This document shows, piece after piece, positions 18,233 through 26,259 of a DNA stretch of 64,000 nt. Every line of letters begins with the position of its first letter. The first letter of the stretch is position 1. The position numbers were made by a program, and so were the translations under genes. The stretch is from Nostocoides sp. (lineage in GTDB: Bacteria > Actinomycetota > Actinomycetes > Actinomycetales > Dermatophilaceae): NCBI GenBank assembly GCA_016702415.1, contig JADJEA010000023.1:62001-126000 (forward strand), read 5' to 3'. Below the pieces are notes generated by a model that had not been told where the DNA came from, made no database searches, and saw only the letters and a list, made by a program, of their open reading frames with translations.

Positions 18233-18985
18233 ATGCCGCCCGCCACCCCCGCCCGGTGGGCGTGGGTGCGCGCCGTCCTCCTCGACGTCGACGACACCCT
18301 CATCGACACGCGCGCGGCGATGCATGCCGCCGGGGCGGCGGGGGCGGCCGCGGCCTGGCCGCAGGCGGAGCCCGAGCGGATCGGGTTGGCGGGCAAGCGC
18401 TTCCGGGACGACCCCGAGGGCCACTTCGCGGCCTACACCCGCGGGGAGATGGCCTTCGCCGCCATGCGGGAGGCGCGGATCGGCGAGGTCGCGCGCTGGC
18501 TCGGGGTCCCCGATTGGGAAGGGTCCGCGGGGGTGTTCCTCGCGGCATACGACCGGGTGTTCATGGACTGCCTCAGGGCATTCCCCGACGCCCGGGCGTG
18601 CGTGGAGTCGTTGCGCGCCACCGGGATCGCGGTCGGGCTGCTGACCAACTCCGGGGCGGACTACACGGTCGCGAAGCTCGCCCGCACGGGCCTGGCCGGC
18701 CTGACCGAGGTCGTCTGCACCCGGGACACATTGGGGATCGGCAAACCCGATGCCCGGGCGTTCCACGAGGCGTGCCGGCAACTCGATTCGGCACCGGAGG
18801 TCACCGGCTATGTCGGGGACGAATGGGTGCCGGACGCCCGCGGCGCCGCCGACGCCGGCCTGACGCCGGCGTGGCTGGTCCGGGACCCCGGGTCAGCCGA
18901 CGCGGCCCGCGGCCGGGCGGGGGAGCACGGCATACCGGTGATTGCCGGTCTCGACGAGGTGCCGGGTCTGTGCGCCGGATCGTGA
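18233..18985 (+). CDS. HAD-superfamily hydrolase
   Basis: The 250-residue phosphatase-like protein has HAD motif I LLDVDDTL (two Asp), motif II LLTNSG, motif III Lys in IGKPDARAF and motif IV GDEWVPDARGAADAG. A helical cap lies between motifs I and II. It follows gltX by 14 bp and is likely co-transcribed. Small HAD enzymes of this type dephosphorylate metabolites. The start ATG lies within a GTATGCC motif (18231-18237). Confidence 0.88.
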   Translation: MPPATPARWAWVRAVLLDVDDTLIDTRAAMHAAGAAGAAAAWPQAEPERIGLAGKRFRDDPEGHFAAYTRGEMAFAAMREARIGEVARWLGVPDWEGSAGVFLAAYDRVFMDCLRAFPDARACVESLRATGIAVGLLTNSGADYTVAKLARTGLAGLTEVVCTRDTLGIGKPDARAFHEACRQLDSAPEVTGYVGDEWVPDARGAADAGLTPAWLVRDPGSADAARGRAGEHGIPVIAGLDEVPGLCAGS

Positions 18986-19103
18986 GCGCGCGCTCCCTTC
19001 GCGGGGCCACCTGCCGATTTTGGGGGGTCCGGGGGAGCGGGTATCATTCCCCTTCGGTTCACCGCCCGCGCGTGCCTCGGCACGAAGGGGCGGGGATACC
19101 CCT

Positions 19104-19175
19104 TGGGGTATAGTGTAATTGGCAACACTAGTGATTCTGGTTCACTCATTCTAGGTTCGAGTCCTGGTACCCCAG
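19104..19175 (+). tRNA. tRNA-Gln (anticodon CTG)
   Basis: A full cloverleaf can be drawn: acceptor TGGGGTA/TACCCCA, D-arm GTGT...ACAC, anticodon stem AGTGA/TCACT with loop TTCTGGT giving CTG, a short variable loop, and T-arm with GTTCGAGTC. Length is 72 nt without an encoded CCA. Confidence 0.95.
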
Positions 19176-19268
19176 CGTCGTCCGGTCGCGACCCGGCTGG
19201 ACGGATTCGGCAGGACCCCGCTCTTCGAGTAAGGTTCTGCCCTGCGCCACGACCGGTGTGCGCAGCAC

Positions 19269-19341
19269 GGCCCCGTTGTGTAGCGGTCTAGCACGCCGCC
19301 CTCTCAAGGCGGTAGCGCGGGTTCGAACCCCGTCGGGGCTA
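19269..19341 (+). tRNA. tRNA-Glu (anticodon CTC)
   Basis: A cloverleaf forms with acceptor GGCCCCG/CGGGGCT (one G-U pair), anticodon stem CCGCC/GGCGG with loop CTCTCAA giving CTC, and T-arm around GTTCGAAC. It lies 93 bp after tRNA-Gln, and the two probably share a transcript that ends at the hairpin just downstream. Confidence 0.95.
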
Positions 19342-19348
19342 CGTATGC

Positions 19349-19382
19349 CGAGGCCCCCTGTCCCATGGGACAGGGGGCCTCG
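19349..19382. terminator. Strong hairpin after the tRNA genes
   Basis: A perfect long stem (CGAGGCCCCCTGTCCC pairing with its complement around ATGG) spans the whole interval. It lies between the tRNAs and the convergent regulator gene, so it can serve both strands. Confidence 0.85.
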
Positions 19383-19462
19383 TCGTCGTACCCGGCCGCG
19401 CGCGGTCGGGCGGGCGGACGATTCGGGGGGCGGGCGGACGGACGGTGCTGGGGGCGGGCGGG

Positions 19463-20215
19463 CTACTCGGCCTGGGCTCGGGCCGCGGCCTCCTGCGCGG
19501 CGGCATGCCGGGCGAGGACCTCGGTGAGCTTGTTGGCACCGGCGATGACCGTGGCGGCGTGGAGGCGGCCGGGCTGGCGGGAAAGGCGCTCGATCGGCCC
19601 CGAAATCGAGACGGCCGCGATGACGCGCCCGGAGGGGGAGCGGACCGGGGCCGAGACCGAGGCGACGCCGGCCTCGCGTTCCCCGACGCTCTGGGCCCAG
19701 CCGCGCCGACGGACGCCGGAGAGCGTCGTCGCATTGAAAGCGGCGCCTTGGAGACCCCGGTGGAGCCGGTCCGGCTCTTCCCACGCGAGGAGGACCTGGG
19801 CGGCGGAGCCCGCGAGCATCGTCATCGTCGCGCCGACCGGGATGGAGTCGCGCAGGCCCACCGGTCGTTCCGCGGCCGAGACGCACACGCGGTGATCGCC
19901 CTGGCGGCGGAAGAGCTGGGCGCTCTCATTGGTGTGGTCGCGCAGGGCGCCGAGGACAGGGCCGGCGGCGGCCAGGAGGCGATCCTCGCCGGCGGATGCG
20001 GCGAGCTCCGCCAGGCGCGGACCGAGGACGAATCGCCCCTGCAGATCGCGGGTGACGAGACGGTGGTGTTCGAGGGCCACCGCGAGACGGTGGGCGGTCG
20101 GCCGGGCCAGTCCGGTCGCGGTGACGAGCTGGGCGAGGGTCGACGGACCGGCCTCCAGGGCCCCCAAGACGATCGCGGCTTTGTCGAGGACGCCGACTCC
20201 GCTAGTACTGTCCAT
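19463..20215 (-). CDS. ndgR: IclR-family regulator of leucine biosynthesis (NdgR/LtbR type)
   Basis: The 250-residue protein starts MDSTSGVGVLDKAAIVLGAL, close to the start of actinobacterial NdgR/LtbR. It has an N-terminal winged HTH (TLAQLVTATGLARPTAHRLAVAL) and a C-terminal IclR effector domain. The ATG at 20215 is chosen because the family begins there; the frame extends another 66 codons upstream over the leuC leader. In Corynebacterium (LtbR) and Streptomyces (NdgR) this regulator is divergent from leuCD and controls it. The same arrangement holds here, with a perfect inverted repeat in the short gap. Confidence 0.88.
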   Translation of the reverse strand: MDSTSGVGVLDKAAIVLGALEAGPSTLAQLVTATGLARPTAHRLAVALEHHRLVTRDLQGRFVLGPRLAELAASAGEDRLLAAAGPVLGALRDHTNESAQLFRRQGDHRVCVSAAERPVGLRDSIPVGATMTMLAGSAAQVLLAWEEPDRLHRGLQGAAFNATTLSGVRRRGWAQSVGEREAGVASVSAPVRSPSGRVIAAVSISGPIERLSRQPGRLHAATVIAGANKLTEVLARHAAAQEAAARAQAE

Positions 20216-20229
20216 GAGCTGATATTGCC

Positions 20230-20246
20230 GTCTCATTGCCTGAGAC
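20230..20246. promoter_or_regulatory. Probable NdgR/LtbR operator between ndgR and leuC
   Basis: GTCTCA (20230-20235) and TGAGAC (20241-20246) form a perfect 6-bp inverted repeat with a 5-bp spacer. It lies 15 bp upstream of the regulator start and about 70 bp upstream of leuC. Position and symmetry fit autoregulation plus control of leuCD. Confidence 0.55.
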
Positions 20247-20314
20247 GCAAGTCCGGGGGCGCGTGAGCCATGCCAACCTGCCCGAATCGGCATACGGACT
20301 TTCAGGAGGCAGCC

Positions 20315-21730
20315 GTGGCGGGAACCCTGGCCGAGAAGATCTGGGCAGATCATGTCGTGCGATCCGCCGACGGCGAACCCGACGTCCTCTACATCGATCT
20401 CCATCTCGTCCACGAGGTCACCTCACCGCAAGCCTTCGACGGATTGCGCCTCTCCGGGCGCGCTGTCCGGCGCCCGGAGCTGACTCTTGCCACCGAGGAC
20501 CACAATGTCCCGACGACCCCCGGCCCGATCCTGGACCCGATCAGCCTGACCCAGGTCGAGACGCTGCGCCGCAATTGTGCGGAGTTCGGCGTCACGATCT
20601 ATCCGATGGGCGACCGGGAGCAGGGCATCGTCCATGTCGTCGGCCCCCAACTCGGCCTCACCCAGCCGGGGATGACGATCGTCTGCGGCGACAGCCACAC
20701 CTCCACGCACGGCGCGTTCGGCGCCCTCGCCTTCGGGATCGGCACCTCCGAGGTCGAGCATGTCCTGGCGACGCAGACGCTGCCGCTCAAACCGTTCAAG
20801 ACGATGGCCATCGAGATCGAGGGCCAGCTGCCCGACGACGTGACCGCCAAGGACCTCATCCTCGCCGTCATCGCCGAGATCGGCACCGGCGGGGGGCAGG
20901 GCTATGTCCTGGAGTACCGCGGCAGCGCCATCCGCGGCCTCTCGATGGAGGCGCGGATGACGATCTGCAATATGTCGATCGAGGCGGGTGCCCGGGCTGG
21001 GTTGATCGCCCCGGACCAGGTCACCTTCGACTACCTGCGTGATCGGCCGCATGCCCCGACCGGCACGGACTGGGATGACGCCGTCGCCTATTGGTCGACC
21101 CTGCGCACCGACGACGACGCCACCTTCGATGCGGTCGTGCGGATCGACGCCGCCACCCTGGGTCCCTTCGTGACCTGGGGGACCAACCCGGGGCAGGGGG
21201 CCCCGCTGGGGGCGGCCGTCCCCGACCCGGCGCTCATCCCGGACGAGAACGAGGCCCGGGCAGCCGAGGCGGCACTCGCCTATATGGGCTTGGCTGCCGG
21301 AACCCCATTGCGGGACATCGCCGTCGACACCGTCTTCGTCGGGTCGTGCACCAATGGACGGATCGAGGATCTGCGCGCGGCGGCCGGCGTCATCGCCGGG
21401 CGCTCCGTTGCCCCCGGTGTGCGGATGCTCGTCGTCCCCGGCTCGGCGCGCGTGCGGGAAGAGGCCGAGGCCGAAGGGCTCGACGCGGTCTTCACCGCCG
21501 CTGGTGCCGAATGGCGCCTGCCCGGCTGCTCCATGTGTCTGGCCATGAATCCGGACAAGCTCGCCCCGCAGGAGCGCAGCGCCAGCACGAGCAATCGCAA
21601 CTTCGAGGGCCGCCAGGGCAAGGGCGGACGCACCCACCTGGTCAGCCCGCAGGTTGCGGCGGCGACCGCGGTGCGCGGCACGCTGTCGAGCCCGGCCGAT
21701 CTGGAGCCCGCGCACGAGGGGAGCAAGTGA
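20315..21730 (+). CDS. leuC: 3-isopropylmalate dehydratase, large subunit
   Basis: The 471-residue aconitase-family subunit isomerises 2- to 3-isopropylmalate in leucine synthesis. The [4Fe-4S] ligands are in VGSCTNGR and GCSMCLAMNPD, and the family motif VCGDSHTSTHGAFG is present. GTG at 20315 is preceded by AGGAGG (20304-20309) and matches the family start; an upstream in-frame ATG at 20270 would add 15 atypical residues. Its stop overlaps the leuD start, and NdgR probably controls it. Confidence 0.96.
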   Translation: MAGTLAEKIWADHVVRSADGEPDVLYIDLHLVHEVTSPQAFDGLRLSGRAVRRPELTLATEDHNVPTTPGPILDPISLTQVETLRRNCAEFGVTIYPMGDREQGIVHVVGPQLGLTQPGMTIVCGDSHTSTHGAFGALAFGIGTSEVEHVLATQTLPLKPFKTMAIEIEGQLPDDVTAKDLILAVIAEIGTGGGQGYVLEYRGSAIRGLSMEARMTICNMSIEAGARAGLIAPDQVTFDYLRDRPHAPTGTDWDDAVAYWSTLRTDDDATFDAVVRIDAATLGPFVTWGTNPGQGAPLGAAVPDPALIPDENEARAAEAALAYMGLAAGTPLRDIAVDTVFVGSCTNGRIEDLRAAAGVIAGRSVAPGVRMLVVPGSARVREEAEAEGLDAVFTAAGAEWRLPGCSMCLAMNPDKLAPQERSASTSNRNFEGRQGKGGRTHLVSPQVAAATAVRGTLSSPADLEPAHEGSK

Positions 21731-22323
21731 TGGACGCCTTCACCACCCACACCGGGATCGGGGTCCCGTTGCGGCGCAGCAATGTCGACACCGACCAGAT
21801 CATCCCGGCGGAGTTCCTCAAGCGCGTCACCCGCACGGGATTCGAGGACGGGTTGTTCGCCGCCTGGCGCCGGGACGACACCTTTGTCCTGAACGACCCG
21901 GCGTATGCCGCGGGCTCCGTCCTGGTGGCCGGCCCCGATTTCGGGACCGGATCCTCGCGGGAGCATGCGGTCTGGGCGCTGATGAACTACGGCTTCCGGG
22001 TCGTCATCTCCTCGCGCTTCGCCGACATCTTCCGCGGCAACTCGGGCAAGCAGGGGCTGCTCACCGCGATGGCGAGCCAGGACGACGTCGAACTCCTCTG
22101 GAAGCATCTCGAGAACGAGCCGGGCTCCTCGGTGACCGTCGATCTCGTCTCCCGGACGATCACCGCCGGCGACATCGTCGCGCCCTTCGAGGTCGACGAC
22201 TACACCCGCTGGCGGCTCCTGGAGGGCCTGGACGACATCGGGCTGACATTGCGGCACGAGGGCGAGATCACGGCATACGAGAAGGCGCGGCCCCGCTTCA
22301 AGCCCGTCGTCGTCGCCGTCTGA
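21730..22323 (+). CDS. leuD: 3-isopropylmalate dehydratase, small subunit
   Basis: The 197-residue swivel-domain subunit partners LeuC. It begins with the typical HTGIGVPLRRSNVDTDQIIPAEFLK and contains GPDFGTGSSREHAVWAL, where substrate-binding residues sit. ATG at 21730 overlaps the leuC stop, indicating translational coupling of the two subunits. Confidence 0.96.
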   Translation: MDAFTTHTGIGVPLRRSNVDTDQIIPAEFLKRVTRTGFEDGLFAAWRRDDTFVLNDPAYAAGSVLVAGPDFGTGSSREHAVWALMNYGFRVVISSRFADIFRGNSGKQGLLTAMASQDDVELLWKHLENEPGSSVTVDLVSRTITAGDIVAPFEVDDYTRWRLLEGLDDIGLTLRHEGEITAYEKARPRFKPVVVAV

Positions 22324-22339
22324 CACCGGGCGCCCGCCG

Positions 22340-22358
22340 GCCGACCGCGTCGGTCGGC
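22340..22358 (+). terminator. Short hairpin after leuD
   Basis: GCCGACC (22340-22346) pairs with GGTCGGC (22352-22358) around GCGTC, 17 bp after the leuD stop. It is a modest stem without a T-run. Confidence 0.45.
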
Positions 22359-22427
22359 AAACTCCTTGCGACACAACGTCACTAGCGGCGCAGGGAGTAG
22401 ACGGCGGGGCTGTCGACGCCGTACCTT

Positions 22428-22465
22428 CTTCCGTGGATCAGTGCAACCGCGTCGATCCACGGAAG
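22428..22465 (+). promoter_or_regulatory. Perfect 12-bp inverted repeat upstream of hupB
   Basis: CTTCCGTGGATC (22428-22439) and GATCCACGGAAG (22454-22465) are exact complements separated by 14 nt. The repeat ends 41 bp before the hupB GTG. It could be a protein-binding operator or a stable hairpin in the hupB leader RNA. I cannot assign a regulator. Confidence 0.6.
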
Positions 22466-22506
22466 TGCCGGTCCGCCGGCGCGATCGACACAATGGAGTG
22501 GGCCTA

Positions 22507-22974
22507 GTGAACAAGGCAGATTTGGTACAGGCGGTCGAGGCTCGCCTCGGGAATCGGAAGATGGCCGCCGACGCCGTCGAGGTGGTCCTGGAGACCATCG
22601 TCAGAGAGGTCGCGAAGGGCAACCGGGTCTCCTTGACCGGCTTCGGCACCTTCGAGAAGGTCGCGCGCGCACCGCGCACCGGTCGCAACCCGCGCACGGG
22701 TGAGACAGTGAAGATCCGCAAGACGTCGGTGCCGCGGTTCTCGGCCAGCACGAAGTTCAAGGACTACGTCAAGGCACCGAAGAGCCTGCCGAAGAGCGGA
22801 CCGGTCCTGGCCCGGGCGTCCGCCGCGGCGGCCCCGGTCGCCGCTCCCGCCAAGGCCGTGGCCAAGAGAGCGGCGAAGGCCGCCACGGCCGCACCCGCCA
22901 AGGCGGTCGCCAAGAAGGTCACCGCCAAGGCGGCGACCACCGCGAAGCGCGCCACCCGGACCGCGAAGGCCTGA
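22507..22974 (+). CDS. hupB: HU-family nucleoid protein with Lys/Ala tail
   Basis: The 155-residue protein begins with a complete HU domain (NKADLVQAVEARLG, FGTFEKVARAPRTGRNPRTGE, with the DNA-clamping arm). It continues into a C-terminal tail of about 60 residues made of AKAVAKR/AAPAKA-like repeats, resembling histone H1 tails of mycobacterial HupB and Streptomyces HupS, though shorter than the mycobacterial one. It bends and compacts DNA in the nucleoid. The gene stands alone between leuD and murA with its own leader and a strong terminator. Confidence 0.95.
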   Translation: MNKADLVQAVEARLGNRKMAADAVEVVLETIVREVAKGNRVSLTGFGTFEKVARAPRTGRNPRTGETVKIRKTSVPRFSASTKFKDYVKAPKSLPKSGPVLARASAAAAPVAAPAKAVAKRAAKAATAAPAKAVAKKVTAKAATTAKRATRTAKA

Positions 22975-22992
22975 CGCCGGCAGCCCACGCCC

Positions 22993-23029
22993 GGGACGGG
23001 CACCGCCTCGCCGAGGCGGTGCCCGTCCC
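22993..23029 (+). terminator. Strong hairpin after hupB
   Basis: An 18-bp perfect stem (22993-23010 with 23012-23029) closes on a tight loop, beginning 19 bp after the hupB stop. It is one of the strongest hairpins in the window. Confidence 0.85.
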
Positions 23030-23063
23030 CAGGTCCGGCGTCGGCGTCTGGCACTCTTGACCC

Positions 23064-24380
23064 ATGTCGGCGACGCTCATCGTCCACGGGGGGACTCCTC
23101 TCGTCGGTGACATCGAGGTCCGGGGCGCCAAGAATCTTGTCTCCAAGGCGATGGTCGCGGCGGTCCTCGCCGAGGACCGGTGCCGGTTGCGCGGCATACC
23201 GGAAATCTCCGATGTTCAGGTCGTCTCCGGGTTGTTGGAGTTGCACGGCGTGGCGATCGACTCCACCGACGAGGACGGCGAGTTGCTCCTCGACCCCACC
23301 GACGTGGCACAAGCGCAGATCGCCGCCATCGACGCCCATGCCGGGTCCTCCCGGGTGCCGGTCCTCCTCTGCGGCCCGCTCCTGCACCGCCTTGGCGAGG
23401 CGTTCATCCCCGACCTCGGAGGGTGCCGGATCGGTGAGCGCCCGATCAACTATCACCTCGACGTCCTGCGGCAGTTCGGGGCCCAGGTCGAGAAGCGGCC
23501 CGAGGGGTTGCGACTGACTGCCCCCGCTGGCCTGTCCGGGACCAAGGTCACGCTGCCCTATCCGTCGGTCGGGGCGACGGAGCAGGTCCTCTTGACGGCA
23601 GTGCGTGCCGACGGGCGGACCGAACTGCGCAATGCCGCGATCGAACCCGAGATCCTCGATCTCATCGCCATTCTCCAGAAGATGGGGGCGATCATCTCCG
23701 TCGACACCGACCGGGTCATCCGGATCGAAGGGGTCGAGCGGCTCGGGGGTTTCGACCATCGGGCGATCCCGGACCGGATCGAAGCCGGATCGTGGGCGTG
23801 TGCGGCGCTGGCCACCCGGGGCGACATCTATGTCCGCGGGGCGCAGCAGGGCCCGATGATGACCTTCCTCAACGTCTTCCGGAAGGTCGGGGGTGCCTTC
23901 GACATCGACGACGAGGGCATCCGGTTCTGGCATCCGGGTGGTCCGTTGAGCAGCATCGTCCTGGAGACCGATGTCCACCCGGGGTTCATGACCGACTGGC
24001 AGCAGCCCCTGGTCGTCGCGCTCACCCAGACCACCGGCTTGTCGATCGTCCACGAGACCGTCTATGAGAACCGCATGGGCTTCACCTCCGCCTTGGTCGA
24101 CATGGGCGCGCGCATCCAGGTCTATCGCGAGTGCCTCGGCGGGTTGCCGTGCCGGTTCCAGCAGGAGAACTACCTCCACTCGGCGGTCGTGTCGGGACCG
24201 ACGCCGTTGCGGGCGGCCGAGATCGAGGTCCCCGACCTGCGCGGCGGCTTCAGCTATCTCATCGCCGCGCTGGCGGCCGACGGGACCTCGAAGGTGCACG
24301 GGAGCGAACTGATCTACCGCGGCTACGAGCGCTTCTCCGAGAAGCTGGACGCGCTCGGCGCCGACTATCAACTCGACTGA
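23064..24380 (+). CDS. murA: UDP-N-acetylglucosamine 1-carboxyvinyltransferase
   Basis: The 438-residue EPSP-synthase-fold enzyme transfers enolpyruvate from PEP to UDP-GlcNAc, the first committed step of peptidoglycan synthesis. The early GAKN motif and the active-site loop with GGCRIGERP are present. The catalytic position is Cys (C121), the fosfomycin-sensitive form, whereas mycobacterial MurA has Asp. ATG 23064 lies 6 nt after CACTCT, which suggests a leaderless start. Confidence 0.94.
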   Translation: MSATLIVHGGTPLVGDIEVRGAKNLVSKAMVAAVLAEDRCRLRGIPEISDVQVVSGLLELHGVAIDSTDEDGELLLDPTDVAQAQIAAIDAHAGSSRVPVLLCGPLLHRLGEAFIPDLGGCRIGERPINYHLDVLRQFGAQVEKRPEGLRLTAPAGLSGTKVTLPYPSVGATEQVLLTAVRADGRTELRNAAIEPEILDLIAILQKMGAIISVDTDRVIRIEGVERLGGFDHRAIPDRIEAGSWACAALATRGDIYVRGAQQGPMMTFLNVFRKVGGAFDIDDEGIRFWHPGGPLSSIVLETDVHPGFMTDWQQPLVVALTQTTGLSIVHETVYENRMGFTSALVDMGARIQVYRECLGGLPCRFQQENYLHSAVVSGPTPLRAAEIEVPDLRGGFSYLIAALAADGTSKVHGSELIYRGYERFSEKLDALGADYQLD

Positions 24381-24404
24381 GCGCGATGGGGCGGTCGTGT
24401 GTCG

Positions 24405-24632
24405 CTAGCGGATGATCTCGCCCTCGCCGATGCCGACCAACCACAGCCGGCTCACCGCGGGGGCGGCACCGTCCACAGGTTCGGTCCGAAGGCTCAGGCG
24501 CTGTCCGACCCGCAGCAGTCGAAGGCCGCTCTGCGCCAGTGCTGCCGGACCGAACGGGAGCACCACGCCGTCGTCGAGGATGACCTCGCCGGAGTGGGTG
24601 TCCGGGTCGTACCGGTGGACGGTCGCCTGCAT
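24405..24632 (-). CDS. Small cold-shock-like protein of unknown function
   Basis: The 75-residue basic/beta-rich protein starts MQATVHRYDPDTHSGEVILD and has repeated short strands (DDGVVLPFGPAAL, GLRLLRVGQRL) suggesting an OB-like fold similar to cold-shock domains. The aromatic RNP motifs of true Csp proteins are missing. It is 9 bp downstream of cofC on the same strand, so it probably shares the transcript. Function unknown. Confidence 0.7.
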   Translation of the reverse strand: MQATVHRYDPDTHSGEVILDDGVVLPFGPAALAQSGLRLLRVGQRLSLRTEPVDGAAPAVSRLWLVGIGEGEIIR

Positions 24633-24641
24633 CGCGCGAGC

Positions 24642-25305
24642 CTAACGGAAGGAGACCGAGGCGTCGGCGAGGACCTTGGCGACATTGGGTCCGCAGCCGA
24701 GTTGAAGGGCGGCGGCGAGATCGGCTGCGGTGTCGACATCGGTGCGCAACCGGGGGGAGTCGATATCCAGGCGGAGATAGCCGGACTTCTCGTGCCGCTC
24801 GGCCGATCCCTCCCCGAACCGCGGGTGCAGGGTCCCGGTTCGGTCGGTCAACAGGACCGTCCCGGTGCCCTCCCGGTCTGGGACGAAGGCACGGTCGTAG
24901 GACGCGGCCAACGTGAGCGCGTCGATGAGGTCCTGCGGCCGCAGCGACGGGAGGTCGCCCAGAGGGGGGCGCGCCGCGGGGGTCAGGCCGGCGCGCGGGG
25001 GGGTGGCGCCCGGGCCCGCTCGCACTGTCGGCGTGCCGGATCGCGGCGTTGAGGCCGGTCGCGGGGTCGGGGATACACAGCAGGCCGCGGCCCTCGGCAT
25101 ACCGACTGATCACGGGGTCGCTGCACACGAGGACGATGCTGTCCGCGGGCAGCGCGGCGGCCACCGCATCAAGGGTGTCGAGGGCGATGGCGCGGCTGAG
25201 GGCGGCCCGGTCCGTGTGGGCGCCCTCGAGTCGGGACTTGCCCGCCGGCGCGCCCTTGACGGGCACGATGACCCACCAGGGGATCGGTCCGGGCGTCGGT
25301 GTCAT
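24642..25305 (-). pseudogene. cofC: CofC-type guanylyltransferase of F420 synthesis, single-base frameshift
   Basis: The N-terminal part (start 25305, WWVIVPVKGAPAGKSRL) and C-terminal part (LGDLPSLRPQDLIDAL ... CGPNVAKVLADASVSFR) match one CofC protein but lie in different frames. The interval is 664 bp, one base more than a multiple of three. The switch must occur between about 24960 and 25020, where a run of seven G (24997-25003) is the likeliest site of an extra base. CofC activates 2-phospholactate or PEP with GTP in coenzyme F420 assembly. If real, F420 synthesis would fail unless another copy exists. A homopolymer sequencing error is equally possible. Confidence 0.75.
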
Positions 25306-25382
25306 GGGCTCGATCGTGCCACGTCCGTCCGTGCGGAGGCAGCGTCCACCACGATGCGTCGTCGACAGGGAATGATCGGGAC

Positions 25383-26141
25383 GTGATCACCAGGACCGAG
25401 CACACCGAGGCCATGCCCGCGGCATACCGCCGAGTCGTTGCGACCCTGCGGCCGGTGATGATGCGGCTGACGAAGAGACACTGGTCGGGACTGGAGAACC
25501 TTCCCCGCACGGGCGGGTTCATCGTGTGCCCCAATCACGTGTCGTATGCCGATTTCCTCGCCCTCGCGCACCTCATGGTCGATGCGGGTCGTCCGGTCTA
25601 TTTCCTCGGCAAGTCCGGGCTCTTCGAGACGCCGGTGCTCGGGCGGATCATCACCGCCGCCGATCAGATCCCGGTCTATCGGGGGACGGATCGCGCGGCC
25701 GATGCGTATCGGGCCGCGGTCGCTGCGGTGCGCGCGGGCAAGGCGGTGGCGATGTATCCCGAGGGGACGCTCACGCGCGACCCCGGCCTGTGGCCGATGA
25801 AGGGCAAGACCGGTGCGGCTCGGGTCGCCCTGGAAACCGGGTGTCCGGTCATCCCGATCACGATGTGGGGACCGGAGCAGATCATCGCGCCGTACTCGGG
25901 CAAGTTGCGCGTCTTCCCGCGCAAGACCATGCGCATTGTCGTGGGGCCGCCAGTTCCTTTGGACGATCTGTACGGTCAGTCCGGAGCCGAGGTGGCGCGT
26001 CAGGCCACCGATCGGATCATGGCGGCCATCACGGGGCAACTCGAGGAGATCCGGGGCGAGACGGCACCGGCACAGAGGTACGACTCGCGGCAGGCGGGCG
26101 AGCCGGACTTCGGGGCACCCCGGGCCCGGCGCCGCGGATGA
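25383..26141 (+). CDS. 1-acyl-sn-glycerol-3-phosphate acyltransferase (PlsC family)
   Basis: The 252-residue membrane-associated acyltransferase has the catalytic NHVSYAD (HX4D) box and the YPEGTLTRD phosphate-binding motif of PlsC, followed by PVIPITMWGPEQ. It acylates lysophosphatidic acid to phosphatidic acid. The GTG at 25383 follows AATGAT by 6 nt; an ATG at 25413 is an alternative. In relatives gpsA often follows this gene. Here the gene remnant described next follows instead. Confidence 0.88.
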   Translation: MITRTEHTEAMPAAYRRVVATLRPVMMRLTKRHWSGLENLPRTGGFIVCPNHVSYADFLALAHLMVDAGRPVYFLGKSGLFETPVLGRIITAADQIPVYRGTDRAADAYRAAVAAVRAGKAVAMYPEGTLTRDPGLWPMKGKTGAARVALETGCPVIPITMWGPEQIIAPYSGKLRVFPRKTMRIVVGPPVPLDDLYGQSGAEVARQATDRIMAAITGQLEEIRGETAPAQRYDSRQAGEPDFGAPRARRRG

Positions 26142-26159
26142 CCGGTGCCCGGTATCGCG

Positions 26160-26259
26160 CCCCGGCAGGAGGATCGGCCCACTGCGGAAACTGCGCGGCG
26201 ATCAGCGCGCGCACGGTGTCGAGGTCGATCGCGACCTCGTCCCCGTGCATGACACTCAT
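26160..26259 (-). pseudogene. N-terminal fragment of an aminoglycoside-phosphotransferase-like gene
   Basis: The minus strand starts MSVMHGDEVAIDLDTVRALI and runs to AAQFPQWADPP, the recognisable beginning of APH/macrolide-kinase-like phosphotransferases. The similarity stops abruptly near 26160; the frame then continues as unrelated sequence into the acyltransferase gene. The ATG at 26259 overlaps the stop of the upstream trans-sulfuration gene (ATGA), which shows it was once a coupled downstream gene. A deletion is the simplest explanation. Confidence 0.6.

Noticed and set aside
19104..19382. Integration (att) site at the tRNA genes
   Set aside because: No integrase and no repeat of the tRNA 3' end downstream; a normal terminator follows.
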